From JAAZMA01 sp964564325 (GTDB taxonomy: Bacteria; Bacillota; Clostridia; Tissierellales; Tepidimicrobiaceae), in assembly GCA_964564325.1 (NCBI GenBank), contig CAZMBD010000039.1, forward strand, positions 1 through 19,283: 19,283 nucleotides of DNA. Reading direction: 5' to 3'. Under the pieces are notes generated by a model. That model ran no database searches. It was not told the DNA's origin and worked only from the letters and a program-made list of their open reading frames with translations. Positions 16,166 through 19,283 of the stretch are shown here, in pieces (the first letter of the stretch is position 1; every line of letters begins with the position of its first letter). A program made the translations under genes and the position numbers.

Positions 16166-16340
16166 TGGGATAGTGGGCGCTGCATACCCATTGAAACAAA
16201 TCAGAGAAAGGGTGGTTCTTCTTGTCCCAAATATAGGTGCTTATTACCAAACTTAAATTAGGTTGGTGATAGGAGTGCCCTTTGGGCCAACTTACTAAAC
16301 TATGGTATACTGACTTATAAGTCCCAACTTTTCTTTTCTT
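16166..16340 (+). ncRNA. candidate structured RNA (possibly 6S-like), family not identified
   Basis: This stretch is clearly G+C-richer than its surroundings. The apical part folds into one long irregular hairpin: 16226-16231 with 16281-16286, 16236-16242 with 16273-16279, and 16243-16250 with 16263-16270 (21 pairs, 12-base loop). Four of the pairs are G·U on the plus strand and would become C·A mismatches on the minus strand, which favours plus-strand transcription. The ends can close through TGGGA (16166-16170) with TCCCA (16322-16326), followed by a T-rich tail (16329-16340). The size (about 175 nt) and single long, bubbled hairpin recall 6S RNA, but I cannot confirm the family. Its last part overlaps the 3' end of the opposite-strand GIY-YIG gene. 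A weak AATAAT -10 lies at 16161. Confidence 0.4.
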
Positions 16341-16546
16341 GTCAATTGTTTAATTTGCCATTCCCTTTTTTGGGCTTGGATTTTATCATTATATTCTTCT
16401 AAATACACTAGTTTTACAGGAAGCCTAGCTCTAGTATATTTAGAAGCTTTTCCTTCATTATGGACTTTTAGTCTATTGTTTATATCTACAGTCCAACCAG
16501 TATATAAACTTTTATCATTACATTCTAATATATATACATAGCACAT
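16295..16546 (-). CDS. GIY-YIG domain protein (UPF0213/YhbQ type)
   Basis: 83 residues, the full length of this stand-alone family. The ATG follows AAGGATGAT. The catalytic strand motifs appear as CYVYILEC (the GIY equivalent) and SLYTGWTVDINNRLKVHNEGKASKYTR (the YIG equivalent with Tyr, conserved Arg and His), then the family-typical PVKLVYLEEY and EWQIKQLTRKEKLGLI. Related proteins are small GIY-YIG nucleases or nuclease-like proteins whose physiological role is poorly defined; DNA repair is suspected. It begins 10 bases after recX and is the last gene of the minus-strand operon. No terminator is obvious behind it. Confidence 0.92.
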   Translation of the reverse strand: MCYVYILECNDKSLYTGWTVDINNRLKVHNEGKASKYTRARLPVKLVYLEEYNDKIQAQKREWQIKQLTRKEKLGLISQYTIV

Positions 16547-16556
16547 AATATCATCC

Positions 16557-17165
16557 TTAGCTTAACAATTCTCTTAATATTTTAGAAATACATTCATAAG
16601 AATATCCTTTTCTTTGAAGAAAGCCTCCTAGTTTTCTATATTTTGCATTTTTATCATCGTTTTTATAAGAGGGAAGTTTCTTCTTGGCTAATTCTAATGC
16701 TCTATCATATTCCTCATCTTCAGCTAAAACTTTTTCAATTATTTCTTGGGAAATGCCTTTCCTATATAATTCATATTTAATTCTTTCGGGACCAAATTTA
16801 TTTAAATTTATTTTATCATTGACAAAGGATTTGGCAAATTCTAAATCATTTATTAGATTATATTCTTTTAAATATATTAAGGTGTTTTCGATTATATCTT
16901 CGCTAAATCCTTTTTCTTTTAATTTATCTATTATTTCCTTTTCGGACCTTTGTCGATAAGTCAAAAAGCGAAGAGCTCGGTCATTAGCCTTGGCTTGTTC
17001 TTCTTCCATTAAAACTTTATCTATATATTCTTGTTCTATTTTTATACCTTCAGATAAATTGTATTTATATTGGATTTCAGCCATAAGTCCAAAGGCAAAC
17101 TCTCCATCTATATAAATATTAACTCTATCATTTCTTTTTTGAGTTTCGATTTTTGTAATTATCAT
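16557..17165 (-). CDS. recX: RecX, regulator of RecA
   Basis: 202 residues; the ATG follows AGGTGATA. RecX binds the RecA filament and limits its extension and activities. The protein has the expected three-helix repeats: ANDRALRFLTYRQRSEKEIIDKLKEKGFSEDIIENTLIYLKEYNLINDLEFAKSFV, then KFGPERIKYELYRKGISQEIIEKVL, then KYRKLGGFLQRKGYSYECISKIL. A basic, beta-rich N-terminal extension (1-55) is usual in Firmicute RecX. It is separated by 8 bases from the upstream hydrolase gene and by 10 from the GIY-YIG gene, so it belongs to a four-gene minus-strand operon. recA is not in the window. Confidence 0.94.
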   Translation of the reverse strand: MIITKIETQKRNDRVNIYIDGEFAFGLMAEIQYKYNLSEGIKIEQEYIDKVLMEEEQAKANDRALRFLTYRQRSEKEIIDKLKEKGFSEDIIENTLIYLKEYNLINDLEFAKSFVNDKINLNKFGPERIKYELYRKGISQEIIEKVLAEDEEYDRALELAKKKLPSYKNDDKNAKYRKLGGFLQRKGYSYECISKILRELLS

Positions 17166-17173
17166 ATTATCAC

Positions 17174-18157
17174 CTAAGATTCCGTAATTTTCTTAATATA
17201 TCCAGCAGTTCTTTCTAATGTGTTTATAGTAGATATATCCTTTAGTTTAGTGTCAAAGGAATGTCCACCTTTTTTATGAACTAAAAATCTATATTTTATA
17301 TTAAATTCTTTTAATTTTTTTGCAAATTCAACAGAAGATTTAAATGGGACTGTAGTATCTAATTTCCCATGGGCTAATAATGTAGGCACCATATTTTCAT
17401 TAACCCAATTAATAGGAGAATAATAATCATATATTTCATTTTCTGCTACAGGTGAGTCTTTTAAAGTTTGCTTAGTGGCAAATTTAGCAAATATAGATTT
17501 ATTTTCTGATATAAATATATAATTTAAATCTGTAGGAGCGTAATAAGCTACAACTCCTTTAATTCCAGCCATTTTATCCTGATTATTATAATAAGAATAA
17601 TAAGTAGAATAAAGTAATGACAAATGACCACCAGCAGATAATCCCATTAAAACAATATTATTTTCATCTAGATAAAGTTTAGCACTATTTTCCTTAATAA
17701 ATTCCAATGCATCTGTATAGTCAGATAATATTTCTTCCATAGTATTTTTATAACCATATCTATAATCAATACTTACAACGGCGAAATCTTTAGAGGCTAA
17801 GTATTTACACCATGATACATTATTAGGTTGATTTCTAAAGCCAGATATCCAGCCTCCACCATGGCAAAAAAATACTACTGGGTGGTTATTGCTTTGTTTT
17901 TCTGGATACCAAATATCCAATTTAAGCTCTTTATTATCAGCCTCTTTGTATATACAGGTATCATAGTGAAATTCTTTATCGACATCCATAGGGACTTTGG
18001 AGCGAAATACCTTCCATATATAAATAAATAAAGAGATTATAAAATAGTAAAAACCAAGTGTTAAATCTCCAATAGAGAGAAAGATAAATATAAGAAATAA
18101 ATATATTTTATTGGCTACAAAATAAGACATTTTAAATTTTTTCCTAAACTTATCCAT
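17174..18157 (-). CDS. membrane-anchored alpha/beta hydrolase (BD-FAE/HSL-like esterase or lipase)
   Basis: 327 residues; the ATG follows GGTGATG. Two hydrophobic segments at about 16-30 and 35-50 anchor the protein to the membrane. The hydrolase domain (65-325) carries the oxyanion motif HGGGW at 99-103, the nucleophile elbow GLSAGG with Ser174, Asp267 (GKLDTTVP) and His299 (GGHSF): a complete Ser-Asp-His triad. HGGGW with a DIWYP lead-in is typical of the BD-FAE/carboxylesterase branch that cleaves acyl esters. The substrate is unknown. The domain is expected on one face of the membrane next to the anchor; its side is not certain. It is 15 bases downstream of another alpha/beta hydrolase and 8 bases upstream of recX. 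Confidence 0.9.
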   Translation of the reverse strand: MDKFRKKFKMSYFVANKIYLFLIFIFLSIGDLTLGFYYFIISLFIYIWKVFRSKVPMDVDKEFHYDTCIYKEADNKELKLDIWYPEKQSNNHPVVFFCHGGGWISGFRNQPNNVSWCKYLASKDFAVVSIDYRYGYKNTMEEILSDYTDALEFIKENSAKLYLDENNIVLMGLSAGGHLSLLYSTYYSYYNNQDKMAGIKGVVAYYAPTDLNYIFISENKSIFAKFATKQTLKDSPVAENEIYDYYSPINWVNENMVPTLLAHGKLDTTVPFKSSVEFAKKLKEFNIKYRFLVHKKGGHSFDTKLKDISTINTLERTAGYIKKITES

Positions 18158-18172
18158 AGCATCACCATAAAT

Positions 18173-19180
18173 TTATTTTTGTAAGGGGTTTTCTATAGTC
18201 TCCCTAGTTAATAATGCTTTTTTAGCTTCTTTTTCATTTATATTTAATTTATGCAAAATGTATTTAGCTACAGGATATCCAAAAGGTAACCAATTTACAT
18301 GAGATATGGGTAGAATCTTTCTATTGGCTCCATACATTTCATTATATAATGCTTTTCTAGATTTTACAGGTAATGTGGAATCAAAATATGCATCTATAAA
18401 GGTTACTTTTTTCATATCTAGCAAATGTGCATAGGAAATAGGGTCAATTTTAAATAAAGGATGAATATTTTCATCTGATATTATTTGTTTAAAATCCATT
18501 TTCTTCACTTTAGGAAATTGTTTATTATAAGTATCATATAGCATATCCATATTATCCAGATTGAAATCTGTTTTAAAACCCTTATCCATCATTCTTCTTG
18601 CAAAAACAGTAGCTGGAGATTGGTGGAGTATTCTAGGAATATGTCCACCAGTAGTCATAAATAAAAAATGATTAATTCTATTATCTATGGCACCGACCAT
18701 GGTGGAAATCATGCCTCCTAAACAATATCCAAGGATTATATTGTTTTCTTTCCAAAAATCCTCTTGTTCTAATAAATCTATAGTAGTCAAAGTATCTATC
18801 ACTCCATGTTCCCAAAATTGAAACATAATATTTAAATCTGGGTATAGATAGGATCTGCCACTCATAGAATTATTTTCTACCCTAGTATAGTTTCCAGGAA
18901 GTATTAATATACTAGTGCTTACCCCTACATTAGCTAGATGAGGACCAAGCCATAATAGAAATTTAATATTCCTACTACCCAAGCCATGAAGTATTAAAGT
19001 AGAAGCACGAACCTCTTTTTTAGGTTGAAAAAAGTAAAGTTCTACTTTTTCCGTACCTGGTGAAGGATTCCTATATAGTGAATTATATCTTACATAACTA
19101 CATCTATAATTTTTCCCTTTAAATATATACCCAGAAACATAGTCAATATCTCTTTTATCATAAGAAAAATCAATTATCAT
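18173..19180 (-). CDS. alpha/beta hydrolase with a cysteine nucleophile elbow (GYCLGG)
   Basis: 335 residues from the ATG at 19180, which follows AAAGGA at eight bases. An in-frame ATG further up (19258) would translate through the promoter and into the terminal palindrome and is rejected. Features: strand and oxyanion loop LILHGLGS (62-69), nucleophile elbow GYCLGG with Cys153, Asp267 (DAYFDSTLP) and His294 (ISHVNW). Cys in place of Ser in this elbow is known in dienelactone hydrolases and PHA synthases; overall length and the HGLGS loop do not identify it as either. No signal peptide or transmembrane helix is clear. It is the first gene of the minus-strand operon, 15 bases before the membrane-anchored hydrolase. 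Substrate unknown. Confidence 0.85.
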   Translation of the reverse strand: MIIDFSYDKRDIDYVSGYIFKGKNYRCSYVRYNSLYRNPSPGTEKVELYFFQPKKEVRASTLILHGLGSRNIKFLLWLGPHLANVGVSTSILILPGNYTRVENNSMSGRSYLYPDLNIMFQFWEHGVIDTLTTIDLLEQEDFWKENNIILGYCLGGMISTMVGAIDNRINHFLFMTTGGHIPRILHQSPATVFARRMMDKGFKTDFNLDNMDMLYDTYNKQFPKVKKMDFKQIISDENIHPLFKIDPISYAHLLDMKKVTFIDAYFDSTLPVKSRKALYNEMYGANRKILPISHVNWLPFGYPVAKYILHKLNINEKEAKKALLTRETIENPLQK

Positions 19181-19214
19181 AAAATTGTCCTTTCCAAAAA
19201 TTAATAGTAAATCT

Positions 19215-19223
19215 ATTATACCA
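19215..19223 (-). promoter_or_regulatory. extended -10 promoter of the hydrolase/recX/GIY-YIG operon
   Basis: The minus strand reads TGGTATAAT, a perfect -10 (19220-19215) with the TGn extension, 34 bases upstream of the hydrolase start. The -35 position falls in the arm of the adjacent palindrome and matches poorly (TCAAAT), which an extended -10 can tolerate. Confidence 0.6.
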
Positions 19224-19225
19224 CA

Positions 19226-19272
19226 AAATAACTTACAATTTGAGGGACTGTCCCTCAAATTGTAAGTTATTT
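19226..19272. repeat. near-perfect palindrome, 23-bp arms (REP/MITE-like candidate)
   Basis: Bases 19226-19248 pair exactly with 19250-19272 around a single central T (core GGGAC-T-GTCCC, flanked by TTTGA/TCAAA). Clostridial genomes often carry dispersed GGGAC-type palindromes, in some cases linked to REP-associated Y1 transposases, which makes a mobile or mobilised repeat plausible. As RNA it would be a strong hairpin and could end transcription arriving from either side. No transposase is visible in the window. Confidence 0.7.
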
Positions 19273-19283
19273 AAAATTATCTT

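Noticed and set aside
16200..16222. T-box-like stretch (AAAGGGTGGTTC)
   Set aside because: It lacks the ACC core of the T-box, there is no aminoacyl-tRNA synthetase or amino-acid gene downstream on that strand, and the next gene is convergent.
16684..16959. Plus-strand open frame inside recX
   Set aside because: Antisense shadow of a clear RecX coding region, with a Ser/Leu-rich product and no start signals.
17828..18031. Plus-strand open frame inside the membrane-anchored hydrolase gene
   Set aside because: Antisense shadow of a gene with a complete catalytic triad.
19181..19258. Longer N-terminus for the Cys-elbow hydrolase
   Set aside because: It would translate through the promoter -10 and half of the palindrome and has no ribosome binding site, whereas the ATG at 19180 has one.

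Overview
The window is very A+T-rich DNA with strong GGAGG-type ribosome binding sites, frequent TTG starts and tight gene packing. Together with AddAB-type recombination proteins, GlpP, a VanW-family protein and a GIY-YIG/RecX pair, this points to a low-GC Firmicute, most likely an anaerobic clostridial (Clostridia/Tissierellia-type) chromosome. I see no rRNA, tRNA, CRISPR array, phage module or transposase gene. The only mobile-looking item is a 23-bp-arm palindrome at the right edge. Layout, plus strand from the left: (1) The end of an addB-like gene overlaps an addA-like helicase-nuclease gene by ATGA. A small two-helix membrane protein and a large membrane protein with an alkaline-phosphatase-like outer domain follow, and the unit ends at a strong terminator (5461-5505). 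(2) A MarR regulator and an ABC half-transporter form a two-gene operon. Its promoter carries an ATATCG-N5-CGATAT operator candidate, and it ends at a terminator (7806-7842). (3) A membrane-anchored polysaccharide deacetylase sits behind a promoter packed with inverted repeats and an (AAT)7 tract. It is followed by an OmpR-type response regulator, its histidine kinase and a translationally coupled lipoprotein, ending at a perfect-palindrome terminator. (4) Glycerol kinase is interrupted by a 100-N gap that is an unmerged 55-bp contig overlap. It converges on glpP, the glycerol-3-phosphate-responsive antiterminator protein, with a bidirectional terminator between them. (5) A VanW-family gene is divergent from glpP. 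It is followed by a G+C-richer intergenic stretch that folds as a structured RNA on the plus strand. (6) A minus-strand operon runs, in transcription order: Cys-nucleophile alpha/beta hydrolase, membrane-anchored Ser alpha/beta hydrolase, recX, GIY-YIG protein. Its promoter abuts the terminal palindrome. The genes read as DNA-repair functions (AddAB, RecX, GIY-YIG), envelope maintenance and sensing (deacetylase, two-component system, lipoprotein, VanW, MarR/ABC) and glycerol catabolism (GlpK, GlpP). The most interesting points are: Fe-S nuclease signatures on both Add subunits; the structured RNA candidate at 16166-16340; the assembly-broken glpK, whose protein also lacks the histidine that the PTS phosphorylates in Gram-positive glycerol kinases; the repeat-dense deacetylase promoter; and the Cys-nucleophile hydrolase.
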